Shown: piece after piece, positions 42,590 to 54,500 of the stretch
Numbering within the stretch: the stretch's first letter is position 1
Layout: every line of letters begins with the position of its first letter
Assembly: GCA_008729055.1 (NCBI GenBank)
Contig: SDUX01000004.1
Span: 4,143,966 to 4,207,965, forward strand
Length of the DNA stretch: 64,000 bases
DNA from: Pyropia haitanensis
Lineage: Eukaryota; Rhodophyta; Bangiophyceae; Bangiales; Bangiaceae
Reading direction: 5' to 3'
Made by a program: the position numbers and the translations under genes
Notes under the pieces: generated by a model
Told to the model about the DNA's origin: nothing
The model's input: only the letters and a program-made list of their open reading frames with translations
Database searches by the model: none

Positions 42590-43880
42590 CAAACTGCGTA
42601 ATAGCAGCGTGCGCTGGCGCCGCGCGAAGGGCAGTGGTGGGTGGGGTGGGCCCACAGGCGCCCTCCCCCCCCCCCGCCGCCTCCCGCGCGTGCGCCAGGA
42701 ACAGGAGCCGCGCGGCACGCACGCGGCGCCATCGCCGTCCACCGACCACCGGCCACCCCGCACCCCCTCCCCATGCCGCTGCGTAACAGCAGCGGGGAGT
42801 GGCGCCGCGTGCGGGGAGGGAAAGGCGCGCGGGAGCGCGCCCCCCCCCCCCCCCTCCGGCACGCGGGCGCGATACAAGGGCAGCGCTCAAACGCCACTGC
42901 CGTCCGCATCCGCCGAACCCCCCCCCCGGAGTACGGAAAGGGAGGAACAGCAACAGGAAAGCCCATGCTCCCAACAAAAGGAGTCACCTGTTGCGGAGCG
43001 GGAAGGGGACGTGAAGACCGGTAGTCGGCGGAGGTCGGGCGAGAGAGAGAAACGAAAAGCACACCCAACAAGACGACAGAGACACAAACGACCAGCGCAA
43101 CCAGTACCGCGACGCGCATGGTGCCGTCACCATCCACCGACGGCCAATCCCCCCCGCCCCCTGCCCATCACACTGCGTAATAGCAGTGGGCCGTGGCGCC
43201 GCGCGTCAGCGGGGAGGAGCGCGGAAGCGATCCCCCCCCCGCATGGCGCGGGCGCGATACAGGGGCGGCGCCACAACGATCCACACGCGCCAAAAACCCC
43301 CCCCTCTACCACACGGGAAGAAGAGAAAGGCCACAGGAATAACTCCGCCACCAGCGACGGAAGCTACCTGTTGTGGATCAGGCCGGGGCGAGGCAGACTG
43401 GCCGCCGGGGAAAGGCCACAAACACACACACACGCACGCAGGCAATGGAGCGCAATGGCGCGATCAAACAAACAGGCGCCGCCGTGGCAGCGCCCCGCCG
43501 TCGTCGTCCGTTCACGACCCGCCCTTTCGCACATCCGCCCCGCCCCACTGCGTATTTCAGCAGCGGGCAGTGGCGTCGCGCGAGGGAAGGAGTGCCATCG
43601 CAGCACACCCCCTCCCCAGCGCGGGCGCGATAAAGCAGGAGGCGCTCGAACGCCACCTCTGTCCGCGCATGCTGTCCCCGCTCCCCCACAGACAGGAAGA
43701 GGGAGACAGCAACAGGGATATCCATGCCCTCAAAACAAAAAGGACCGCCTGGCGCGGACTGGCAGGGAGATGAACGAGGCTGCAAGTCAACGGACGGCAG
43801 ACGCGCGGAAAACAGAATCAACAAAAAGCGGGCGGGCACACACCAAAGAAAGAGGGAGGGAAACAGCACAAAACCTACCG
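42590..43880 (+). repeat. Diverged 370-390 bp tandem repeat, copy B
   Basis: Same three units as 9,600-10,880, with CTGCGTA motifs near 42,594, 42,779, 43,174 and 43,547. Differences between the two duplicates are few, while units within a copy are strongly diverged, so the repeat predates the duplication. Confidence 0.6.
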
Positions 43881-46532
43881 TGAAAAAGACGCTGTCGTGG
43901 GAAGTGCGGCGCTCGGCCGGGGGCACCGCCGGTTGACTGCACTCCTCCACGGCCGCCGGATCGTGGTCGCCGGGTCGGAGCGGGGTCAACGTGATGGCGG
44001 CGGCAGCGGCAGCGGCGGCAGCGTCGCGGTCGAGCCCCGCCAGCCGCCGTCCCACGCCCGTCCCCGCCCGCCGCCGCTCTCGGCGCCCGTCGCACCAACA
44101 GCAGAGTTGGCATGCGGGGCGATGGGTGGTGCAGCGATCTGGGCGGCAGCCGGATGGGGTGGACGTGGTGGTGGAAAGCGGGTGGCGACAGCGGCAGCAA
44201 AGGTGGAAGCGTGGGGGCGTGCGGTGGGCGTGACGGGAAGCCCCTCCACCCGTCGCCGCGTCGATCCTTGGCGCGCCAAGACACCGCCGGCGCCACCGAC
44301 CGCCGCGACGGCGCGAGCGGCAGCGGCCCGGGACGCGCCAATGTTGCCGTCGCCGTTGGCGGCCACCACCGCCGCGTGAGCGGGACGCGCGCCCCACCAA
44401 CTCGGCGGTGGCCACCGTAACGGCGCCTGCGGCCGCAACGGCTGCGGCGGCGGCAACGGCAGCGAGCAGCGGGCAGCGACGGCGACACGCCGTCACGAAC
44501 GGTCGTTAGCGGTAGGCAGCTCCCGCCGCGGCATACTCGCGCGTGACACCCACCGCCGCGGTGCAAGAGGCGAAACCGGAGGGCGGGGCGGGGCGGGGGC
44601 GGAAACCGAGGGGCGAGGGGCGGGAAGCGGGGGGCGGAGGGCGGGAAACGGGGGATCGAGGCCAGAGGCGGGGGTGGCGGGACGCTGGGGGGAGGAGCTC
44701 GAACGGGCGGGGCGGGCGCCGCGCGCGCAAGCGGGGTGAGCGCGCAGGGGCGGGCGGGGGGGGGGGGGGGAACGGTTTGACGCGAGCCGTCCGCGCGGCT
44801 CGTGCCGCAGGCGCGTGCGGGGGGAGTGCGGCGGCCGACGCGGACATCACGGGAGGGCGGTGGGTGGCGCGAGTGACGGCAAGCGCGCGGGGAAGCGGGG
44901 TTCGTAGGGCACCGTGCAGCGCGGCGGATGCGGGGCGGGACGCCGGGCGCGGCGGGACGGGGCGGGGTGCGTGGGGACGCGGGGTGCGGCGGCGCGGGAA
45001 GCGGCGGCGGCGGGGTGCGGCGGGACGGGGCGGTGCTGGGGGTGGCGGCCCGCGCGGAGCGTCCCGCGTTAACCGCCGCAGAAGCTAGCTGCAGCAGGCG
45101 ACGAAATGTTGCTGCGGTGCTGGCGTGAGGGCGTGTGCCGCAGCCCGTTTGGGGGGGGGGGGGGTGCTACGCCGGCGCGAGCGCCACGGCGGGTCGGGTG
45201 GCGGCCGCCGGCTGACGCGGGAGCAGGTGGGGGGGGGGGTGCCTCGCTAGGTAGCGTGCGGTGGGTGGCGCGGCCGGTGCTGCTTGCGGTGGGTGGTGGG
45301 GTGCTTGTCGGGTGATTTCAAAAAGGGCCGGTGGGACGGCATGGGGGCGGGGGGTGAGCGCGACTGCGTCCGCTGCGGCATCGGTCCGTCTGGGCCGTCC
45401 GCCCGGGGCGCGAGCGCCCCCCTCCCCCCCCTCTGCGCGCATCGGCGGCCGTGCGGCGGCCGCCGTCGCCGCCGCCGGGCCGCCTGCAACCTCCAGCGGC
45501 CCTCCCTGGCCGTGCGCGCCACGCTGCCGGCCCAGCGGGCGTCGCACACGTCGTTCTTCCCCCCCCCTCTTCTGTGAAAGAAAAACAAACCAAAACCGCC
45601 GCGCCAACTTTGTCTCGACACACACACGCCGCCGAGGGTCTGCCGCCCATTGATATTGCGTCTTGGCGCCGCACGTCACGACCGGGAACGGCGCGTGGGG
45701 GCGGCGGCCGGTGGGTAGCGAGTCGGGACGCGGACTGTCAGGGCTGTAGCACACGCGTGGGCGCGTCCCCAGTTGGGACGCCGGCGGTTTGATTTTTTTT
45801 TGGCTCTTTGAATGGGCGCCACTGCTCTCGCACACGAGGCGGTCTGACAGCTTGCTCTCGTGACAGGGGAACACGGCGAAAAGAGGGGAGAGGGGACGGT
45901 TCGGCGGGCCGCGACGGCAGCGGCGGCGGTGACGCGGCGGGTTTTGGTGGCGGCCGCCGCCGCGGCGGCCGCGGCGGACCAGGCCGCCTCCGTGCTGGCC
46001 GCCGCGGTGGCGGGCAACCGCGTCGCGGCGGGGCAGTCACGCCCGGCGCTCCCGGCGCGGCGCCGGGGGGGGGGGCGACGGCCGCGGTGGCTGCGGTGGC
46101 GGCGGCGACGCCGCCAGCCCTGCGCCCGTCGCGCCCGCCACAGCCACCACCACCGCCACCATCGCCGCCGTCGGCAGGGGCAGGCAGATCGATGGCGGCC
46201 GCGACGTCGCCCGCTCCCCCCCCTCTCCTCTCGAGCACGTCACCCCGTGGCTTGTGCCCGCTTGCAGCGTCCAACGCCGCTGCCGCCGCCGCCGCCACCG
46301 CCGCCGCAGTGCACGCCGCCGGCTACACGGCGAGCACCCACACACCGCCCGCGCTACCGGCGGCGTCACCACCGCCGGCGCTGCCCTCCTCCCCCCCAGA
46401 GGGCGGGTGCGTTCCCGCCCCCCCACCCGCCGCTGCCGCCATGCCGATGGCCGCTGCCGTCCCCACCACCACCACTAGCAAAGGCCGCCTCACCCACCCT
46501 TTCTCCCCCACTCCCACACCAAACTTGACTGT
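43881..46532. other. GC-rich single-copy stretch, copy B; no gene identified
   Basis: Counterpart of 10,881-13,564, including the AT-richer patch at about 45,555-45,859 with the T-tract near 45,790. Several G-runs and C-runs differ in length from copy A, so open frames differ between copies. For example, a 255-codon plus frame at 45,808-46,575 opens at TTG here but is broken in copy A. That instability argues against coding. Confidence 0.4.
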
Positions 46533-46700
46533 TTACAACATCCCGCCCGCGACGGTCACGCCCGCCACGCGGTGACCGTCGAGGGACACAAAGACTGACG
46601 TCAGCGCGTCGGCGGCGGCCGCGGCGGCGACCGCCGGGCGCTGAGTCAGCCGCAAGATCGCCGTCGCGGACTGCAACATCCCCGCAGCGGTGGTAGCCAT
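46533..46700 (-). CDS. Hypothetical small protein, 55 aa, copy B
   Basis: Same product as 13,565-13,732, with ATG at 46,700-46,698 and TAA at 46,535-46,533. Not recognised. The identity reflects the recent duplication and is not evidence of selection. Confidence 0.25.
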   Translation of the reverse strand: MATTAAGMLQSATAILRLTQRPAVAAAAAADALTSVFVSLDGHRVAGVTVAGGML

Positions 46701-46859
46701 GGCACGACCAGACCGCGGAGGGGGGCGGTGGGGACAGGGGGAGTCACTCCGTGCTGGTAGGGGGCGGCAATGGGTAGCGAGGGGGGGGTGGGCGCGATGC
46801 TGTCGCTGCCCCACCGCCGCCGCCACCGACGCGGTCGCTCGCCACCGCCCACGCCGCTG

Positions 46860-47044
46860 CCGACAAGGAGAGTGACTGCCCACGTGGCAGTCAATGGTCG
46901 GAACACGGAGATTTTTATGGATATCGCCTCTGATTGGGCAGTTTTTGGGTCGCGAATGGGACAACCCTGGTTCCACCCCAGCTCTGTCACTCGAGACTTC
47001 AGACAATTCTGACCTGCTATTGGGCACAGTCTACTTTACATTTG
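46860..47044. promoter_or_regulatory. Possible bidirectional promoter, copy B
   Basis: The CACGTG-centred 19-bp palindrome is at 46,874-46,892, with ATTGG at 46,933-46,937 and 47,019-47,023. All elements and spacings of 13,895-14,077 are preserved. Confidence 0.4.
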
Positions 47045-47320
47045 ATGCGCGCCGCGGTGCACTTTCTCGCGAGCTTTTTTCATCCGAGGGCCTCGGCCGT
47101 GCACATCAGTCGCTCGCGTCGCGGCGCGCGCTCTCTCGTCACGCGCGCGGGCGGGCATGGACCAGGAGCGGCTCGGCCAAAAACGGCACCCCCCGCCGCT
47201 GTCAATGGCCGTCCCGGTGCCCCCTCAGACGCTCGCGTGGGCCGTCTGCGTGCCGCTGGCGCCGCCCGCTACGGATTCAACACAGACACCGGCCGGGAGG
47301 GGGGGGGGTACATCATCTAG
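47045..47320 (+). CDS. Hypothetical small protein, 91 aa, copy B
   Basis: Same 91 codons as 14,078-14,353, with ATG directly after the second ATTGG box. The N-terminus resembles a targeting peptide and the family is unknown. Confidence 0.3.
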   Translation: MRAAVHFLASFFHPRASAVHISRSRRGARSLVTRAGGHGPGAARPKTAPPAAVNGRPGAPSDARVGRLRAAGAARYGFNTDTGREGGGYII

Positions 47321-48599
47321 ACGATCTATTGCCGCGTTTGAACCGCCGAGCGCGGGAGGGGTACACCGACCTGCAAACAGAGCGCTCTTGCCGCCGTCAG
47401 GCACGCCCGCCTCGCCTCCGCCCCCCCCTCCGAGCTCCGGCGGGGGCGGTTGGGCAGGGGGCCTGCGGCACGAGCAGAGCCGCCCCGCCTCCGTGGGCAC
47501 CCGCCCCCACCGCACTGACCACCCCACCAGCCGTAGCGCGCCGCCCATGACCGCCGCCAGCCGCCCGCGGTGTGTGCGCGTGCGCCGCCGTTTCGCGGTC
47601 GGCTGCGGCGGCGCGCACGGCAGTGCAGCCGTGCCCCGACGCGGCTCGACGCGCGGCCCCGACCCTCACCGGTGCCGCTGCGCCGCCGCCGTCGCCGCCC
47701 GCGCTGCCCCAGCACCCGACGGACCGGATCGCCACGGACCGCCGCGACGCGGTCTGCCGCGCCGTCGCCGCCCCCGTCCCAACTGCCCGCCCGCGAGCGA
47801 CGCCGGGGTCGCTCCTGCCGCCCGCCCGCCCGCCCCCGCGCTCGCGCGCACCGGCGCGCCCGTGTGCCCGCCCGCCCACCTGCCCGCCTACCCGCCTGCG
47901 CCGCCCGCCCACCTGCCCGCCTCTCACCCCGCCTCCGCGCCGCCGTTACTCGTACGGTTCTCATGCCGCATCCCGCCCACTCGGGTGTCGGGTCACGGGC
48001 ACTTGGCCGCCCGTTTTTTTTTCCTTCTCTTCGTCTGGCACTCGTGCTTCTTGTCGTCCACCCACCTACCGATGCCGCCGCCGTTTTGGGTGTGACGTAA
48101 CGGGCGACGGAAGGCGGGGTGGCGGGGATGGCGCGAGGGGGGGAGTGAGGGCGAGATGGGACGTGCATGGCGGGACGCGGGTGGGACGCGTAGAGCGTGC
48201 GGGCGGGTGGCCCCGCCCCGCCGCCCCCGACGCCCAGCCCGCGCGCGCGCGATCGCACACGGCGTGGCGGTCGCTGGCGGTGCGTCGACACGGGGCTGCC
48301 GCCGTCGCGGGAGCGCCACGATGGCCGCGCTGCCGTTGCCGCCGCTGCTCGTCGTTGCGCACCCGCCCACGAGAGCGGTTGCGCCCCGCCCGCGCCACCC
48401 GCCGCGCCAGCGCCGGCTCCCGCCCTGGGCGGGTGCGGGTGCGCATGCTGCGGCCGCTCCGGCTGACACGCCCCGCGTCCAGCGAGTCGGTAACCGCCGA
48501 CGTGGACGGCAGACCTACCCCTTGCGGCGCCTCTCGCCGGCAGGCGTTGTCTGGAATCTCGCTGGTCGGGGGGAGTAGGGCGCTGCTCGGCCCTGCGGG
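47321..48599. other. GC-rich single-copy stretch, copy B
   Basis: Counterpart of 14,354-15,699; no supportable gene. The CCCGCC microsatellite and its flank (about 47,860-47,960) are rearranged and shorter than in copy A. Confidence 0.4.
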
Positions 48600-51500
48600 T
48601 GACCAGCGCTGCGGGTGGCGCGGAGTTAGCGACGGTCACGCACGTGGCGGGGTAGCTGGGGGGCTCCTCGGCCGTGTGCGTGGCCGGCGTTGTCGATGGC
48701 GGGGTGGTGGTGGCGGAGAGGTGGTGGTGGGGTGGTAGCTGGCGGGGTGCTGGTGGTGGGGTGGTGGTAGTGGTGGGCTGATGGTGGCGGCGTGGTGGTG
48801 GCGGCGGCGTGGTGGTGGCGATGCACGTGGCGGAGCACGCCCCGACGCGTTGGTCCTCTTTTCCTGTTGAACGCGTTGGGTGGCGAGCTGAGAGGACAAA
48901 AGAGGGACGGCGGTGGAAGGCGAGAAGGAAGGGGCGGCTGAGAGGACGGGCGTGATGGTGGCGAGTGCGGTGGAGGTGGCGGCGGCAAAAACGGCGGCGG
49001 CGGCGGTGGCAGCGGCAACGGCGGCGGCGATGGCGGCGGCGGCGGCAAGGGCGGCGACAAGGGCAACACGGCGGCGGCGGCGGCGGCGGCAGCGGCAACG
49101 GCGGCGGCGATGGCGGCGGCGGCGGCAAGGGCGGCGACAAGGGCAACACGGCGGCGGCGGCGGCGGCGGCAGCGGCAACGGCGGCGGCGATGGCGGCGAC
49201 GGCGGCAAGGGCGGCGACAAGGGCAACACGGCGGCGGCGGCGGCGGCGGCAGCGCAACGGCGGCGGCGATGGCGGCGACGGCGGCAAGGGCGGCGACAAG
49301 GGCAACACGGCGGCGGCGGCGGCGGCGGCAGCGGCAACGGCGGCGGCGATGGCGGCGACGGCGGCAAGGGCGGCGACAAGGGCAACACGGCGGCGGCGGC
49401 GGCGGCGGCACGGCGGCGGCGATGGCGGCGACGGCGGCAAGGCGTGACAAGGCACACGGCGGCGGCGGCGGCGGCGCGGCAGAGCGGCGGCAGTCGGCGG
49501 GGGCGGCGGGGGTGGTGTCGGCGGCAGGTATTTGGTGGGGGATGACGCGGGGAGGGCGAGGACGGGCGCGGCGGGAGTGGTGGGGGGGGGGCGGAGGTGT
49601 CGGCGGTGGTGGGTTTGGGTGGTGGTGGTGGTGTGGTGGCGGCGGCGTGGTGTTGGTGCCGAGGTGGGCGGGCGGTGTTGGCGACGGTCACGCACGTGGC
49701 GGGGTAGCTGGGGGGCTCCCCGGCCGTGTGCGTGGCCGGCGTTGTGGATGGCGGGTGGTGGTGGCGGGGTGGTGGTGGTGGGGTGGTAGCTGCCGGGGTG
49801 GTGGTGGTGGGGTGGTGGTGGTGGTGGCTTGGTGGTGGTGGTGGGGTGGTGGCGGCGGCGTGGGGGTGGTGACGGACGTGGCGGGGCACTTTGGGACGGT
49901 GCCCCGTCGCGTCCTGGGTGGTGGGGGTTGGGGGGGGGGGGGGGCCACGCCGACACGCCGCCGCCTCTGCCACCACCGCCAGCTGCTGTCATTGCTGACT
50001 CGGCCATCGCTTCTCCCGCAGCTGCCGCTTGTGCCACTGCGTTTTTCTTTTTTTTTTTCAGCTGTTGTTTTTTTTTTTTTGTTTGGGTGTGGGCGCGGGG
50101 GGTGTGGGGAGCTGAGGGGAGGGGGGGGGGGCGGCGGAGGAGGGCGAGAGCGGAGGGGCGGCTGAGGGGAGGGGCGTGATGGTGGCGGCGGCGGTGGCGG
50201 CGGCGGCGGCAAGGCGGCGACAAGGCAACACGCGGCGGCGGCGGCGGCGGCAGCGGCAAGGGCGGCGGCGATGGCGGCGGCGGCGGCAAGGGCGGCGACA
50301 AGGGCAACACGGCGGCGGCGGCGGCGGCGGCAGCGGCAACGGCGGCGGCGATGGCGGCGCGGCGGCAAGGGCGGCGACAAGGGCAACACGGCGGCGGCGG
50401 CGGCGGCAGCGGCAAGGGCGGCGGCGATGGCGGCGGCGGCGGCAAGGGCGGCGACAAGGGCAACACGGCGGCGGCGGCGGCGGCGGCAGCGGCAACGGCG
50501 GCGGCGATGGCGGCGACGGCGGCAAGGCGGCGACAAGGGCAACACGGCGGCGGCGGCGGCGGCGGCAGCGCAACGGCGGCGGCGATGGCGGCGACGGCGG
50601 CAAGGGCGGCGACAAGGGCAACACGGCGGCGGCGGCGGCGGCGGCAGCGGCAAGGCGGCGGCAAGTACAAGGCAGCGGCGGGGGCGGCGGGGGTGGCGTC
50701 GGCGGCAGGTATTTGGTGGGGGATGACGCGGGAGGGCGAGGACGGGCGCGGCGGGAGTGGTGGGGGGGGGGCGGAGGTGTCGGCGGTGGTGGGTTTGGGT
50801 GGTGGTGGTGGTGTGGTGGCGGCGGCGTGGTGTTGGTGCCGAGGTGGGCGGGCGGTGTTGGCGACGGTCACGCACGTGGCGGGGTAGCTGGGGGGCTCCC
50901 CGGCCGTGTGCGTGGCCGGCGTTGTGGATGGCGGGGTGGTGGTGGCGGGGTGGTGGTGGTGGGGTGGTAGCTGCCGGGGTGGTGGTGGTGGGGTGGTGGT
51001 GGTGGTGGCTTGGTGGTGGTGGTGGGGTGGTGGCGGCGGCGTGGGGGTGGTGACGGACGTGGCGGGGCACTTTGGGACGGTGCCCCGTCGCGTCCTGGGT
51101 GGTGGGGGTTGGGGGGGGTGGGGGACCACGCCGACACGCCGCCGCCTCTGCCAGCCACCGCCAGCTGCTGTCATTGCTGACTCGGCCATCGCTTCTCCCG
51201 CAGCTGCCGCTTGTGCCACTGCGTTTTTCTTTTTTTTTTTCAGCTGTTTTTTTTTTTTTTTGTTTGGGTGTGGGCGCGGGGGGTGTGGGGAGCTGAGGGG
51301 AGGGGGGGGGGGGCGGCGGAGGAGGGCCAGAGCGGAGAGGCGGCTGAGGGGAGGGGCGTGATGGTGGCGGCGGCGGTGGGCGGGCGGCGGGCGGCAAGGG
51401 CGGGCGACAAGGGCAACACGGCGGCGGCGGCGGGCGGCGGCGGCAGCGGTCAACGGCGGCGGCGATGGCGGCGGCGGCCGGCAAGGGCGTTGACAAGGGC

Positions 51501-54500
51501 AACACGGCGGCGGCGGCGGCGGCGGCAGCGGCAAGAGCGGCGGCAAGTACAAGTCAGCGGCGGGGGCGGCGGGGGTGGTGTCGGCGGCAGGTATTTGGTG
51601 GGGGATGACGCGGGGAGGGCGAGGACGGGCGCGGCGGGAGTGGTGGGGGGGGGGCGGAGGTGTCGGCGGTGGTGGGTTTGGGTGGTGGTGGTGGTGTGGT
51701 GGCGGCGGCGTGGTGTTGGTGCCGAGGTGGGCGGGCGGTGTTGGCGACGGTCACGCACGTGGCGGGGTAGCTGGGGGGCTCCCCGGCCGTGTGCGTGGCC
51801 GGCGTTGTGGATGGCGGGGTGGTGGTGGCGGGGTGGTGGTGGTGGGGTGGTAGCTGCCGGGGTGGTGGTGGTGGGTGGTGGTGGTGGTGGCTTGGTGGTG
51901 GTGGTGGGGTGGTGGCGGCGGCGTGGGGGTGGTGACGGACGTGGCGGGGCACTTTGGGACGGTGCCCCGTCGCGTCCTGGGTGGTGGGGGTTGGGGGGGG
52001 TGGGGGGCCACGCCAACACGCCGCCGCCTCTGCCGCCACCGCCAGCTGCTGTCATTGCTGACTCGGCCATCGCTTCTCCCGCAGCTGCCGCTTGTGCCAC
52101 TGCGTTTTTCTTTTTTTTTTTCAGCTGTTTTTTTTTTTTTTTTGTTTGGGTGTGGGCGCGGGGGGTGTGGGGAGCTGAGGGGAGGGGGGGGGGGGCGGCG
52201 GAGGAGGGCCAGAGCGGAGAGGCGGCTGAGGGGAGGGGCGTGATGGTGGCGGCGGCGGTGGCGGCGGGCGGCGGCAAGGGCGGCGACAAGGGCAACACGG
52301 CGGCGGCGGCGGCGGGCGGCAGCGGCAAGGGCGGCGGCGATGGCGGCGGCGGCGGCAAGGGCGGCGACAAGGGCAACACGGCGGGCGGGCGGCGGCGGCG
52401 GCAGCGGCAAACGGCGGCGGCGATGGCGGCGACGGCGGCAAGGGCGGCGACAAGGGCAACACGGCGGCGGCGGCGGCGGCAGCGGCAAGGGCGGCGGCGA
52501 TGGCGGCGGCGGCGGCAAAGGGCGGCGACAAGGGCAACACGGCGGCGGCGGCGGCGGCGGCAGCGGCAACGGCGGCGGCGATGGCGGCGACGGCGGCAAG
52601 GGCGGCGACAAGGGCAACACGGCGCGGCGGCGGCGGCGGCAGCGTCAACGGCGGCGGCGATGGCGGCGACGGCGGCAAGGGCGTTGACAAGGGCAACACG
52701 GCGGCGGCGGCGGCGGCGGCAGCGGCAAGAGCGGCGGCAAGTACAAGTCAGCGGCGGGGGCGGCGGGGGTGGTGTCGGCGGCAGGTATTTGGTGGGGGAT
52801 GACGCGGGGAGGGCGAGGACGGGCGCGGCGGGAGTGGTGGGGGGGGGGCGGAGGTGTCGGCGGTGGTGGGTTTGGGTGGTGGTGGTGGTGTGGTGGCGGC
52901 GGCGTGGTGTTGGTGCCGAGGTGGGCGGGCGGTGTTGGCGACGGTCACGCACGTGGCGGGGTAGCTGGGGGGCTCCCCGGCCGTGTGCGTGGCCGGCGTT
53001 GTGGATGGCGGGGTGGTGGTGGCGGGGTGGTGGTGGTGGGGTGGTAGCTGCCGGGGTGGTGGTGGTGGGGTGGTGGTGGTGGTGGCTTGGTGGTGGTGGT
53101 GGGGTGGTGGCGGCGGCGTGGGGGTGGTGACGGACGTGGCGGGGCACTTTGGGACGGTGCCCCGTCGCGTCCTGGGTGGTGGGGGTTGGGGGGGGTGGGG
53201 GACCACGCCGACACGCCGCCGCCTCTGCCGCCACCGCCAGCTGCTGTCATTGCTGACTCGGCCATCGCTTCTCCCGCAGCTGCCGCTTGTGCCACTGCGT
53301 TTTTCTTTTTTTTTTTTCAGCTGTTTTTTTTTTTTTTTTTGTTTGGGTGTGGGCGCGGGGGGTGTGGGGAGCTGAGGGGAGGGGGGGGGGGGGCGGCGGA
53401 GGAGGGCCAGAGCGGAGAGGCGGCTGAGGGGAGGGGCGTGATGGTGGCGGCGGCGGTGGCGGCGGCGGCGGCAAGGGCGGCGACAAGGGCAACACGGCGG
53501 CGGCGGCGGCGGCGGCAGCGTCAACGGCGGCGGCGATGGCGGCGACGGCGGCAAGGGCGTTGACAAGGGCAACACGGCGGCGGCGGCGGCGGCGGCAGCG
53601 GCAAGAGCGGCGGCAAGTACAAGTCAGCGGCGGGGGCGGCGGGGGTGGTGTCGGCGGCAGGTATTTGGTGGGGGATGACGCGGGGAGGGCGAGGACGGGC
53701 GCGGCGGGAGTGGTGGGGGGGGGCGGAGGTGTCGGCGGTGGTGGGTTTGGGTGGTGGTGGTGGTGTGGTGGCGGCGGCGTGGTGTTGGTGCCGAGGTGGG
53801 CGGGCGGTGTTGGCGACGGTCACGCACGTGGCGGGGTAGCTGGGGGGCTCCCCGGCCGTGTGCGTGGCCGGCGTTGTGGATGGCGGGGTGGTGGTGGCGG
53901 GGTGGTGGTGGTGGGGTGGTAGCTGCCGGGGTGGTGGTGGTGGGGTGGTGGTGGTGGTGGCTTGGTGGTGGTGGTGGGGTGGTGGCGGCGGCGTGGGGGT
54001 GGTGACGGACGTGGCGGGGCACTTTGGGACGGTGCCCCGTCGCGTCCTGGGTGGTGGGGGTTGGGGGGGGTGGGGGGCCACGCCAACACGCCGCCGCCTC
54101 TGCCGCCACCGCCAGCTGCTGTCATTGCTGACTCGGCCATCGCTTTCTCCCGCAGCTGCCGCTTGTGCCACTGCGTTTTTCTTTTTTTTTTTTCAGCTGT
54201 TTTTTTTTTTTTTTTGTTTGGGTGTGGGCGCGGGGGGTGTGGGGAGCTGAGGGGAGGGGGGGGGGGGCGGCGGAGGAGGGCCAGAGCGGAGAGGCGGCTG
54301 AGGGGAGGGGCGTGATGGTGGCGGCGGCGGTGGCGGCGGCGGCGGCAAGGGCGGCGACAAGGGCAACACGGCGGCGGCGGCGGCGGCGGCAGCGGCAAGG
54401 GCGGCGGCGATGGCGGCGGCGGCGGCAAGGGCGGCGACAAGGGCAACACGGCGGCGGCGGCGGCGGCGGCAGCGGCAACGGCGGCGGCGATGGCGGCGAC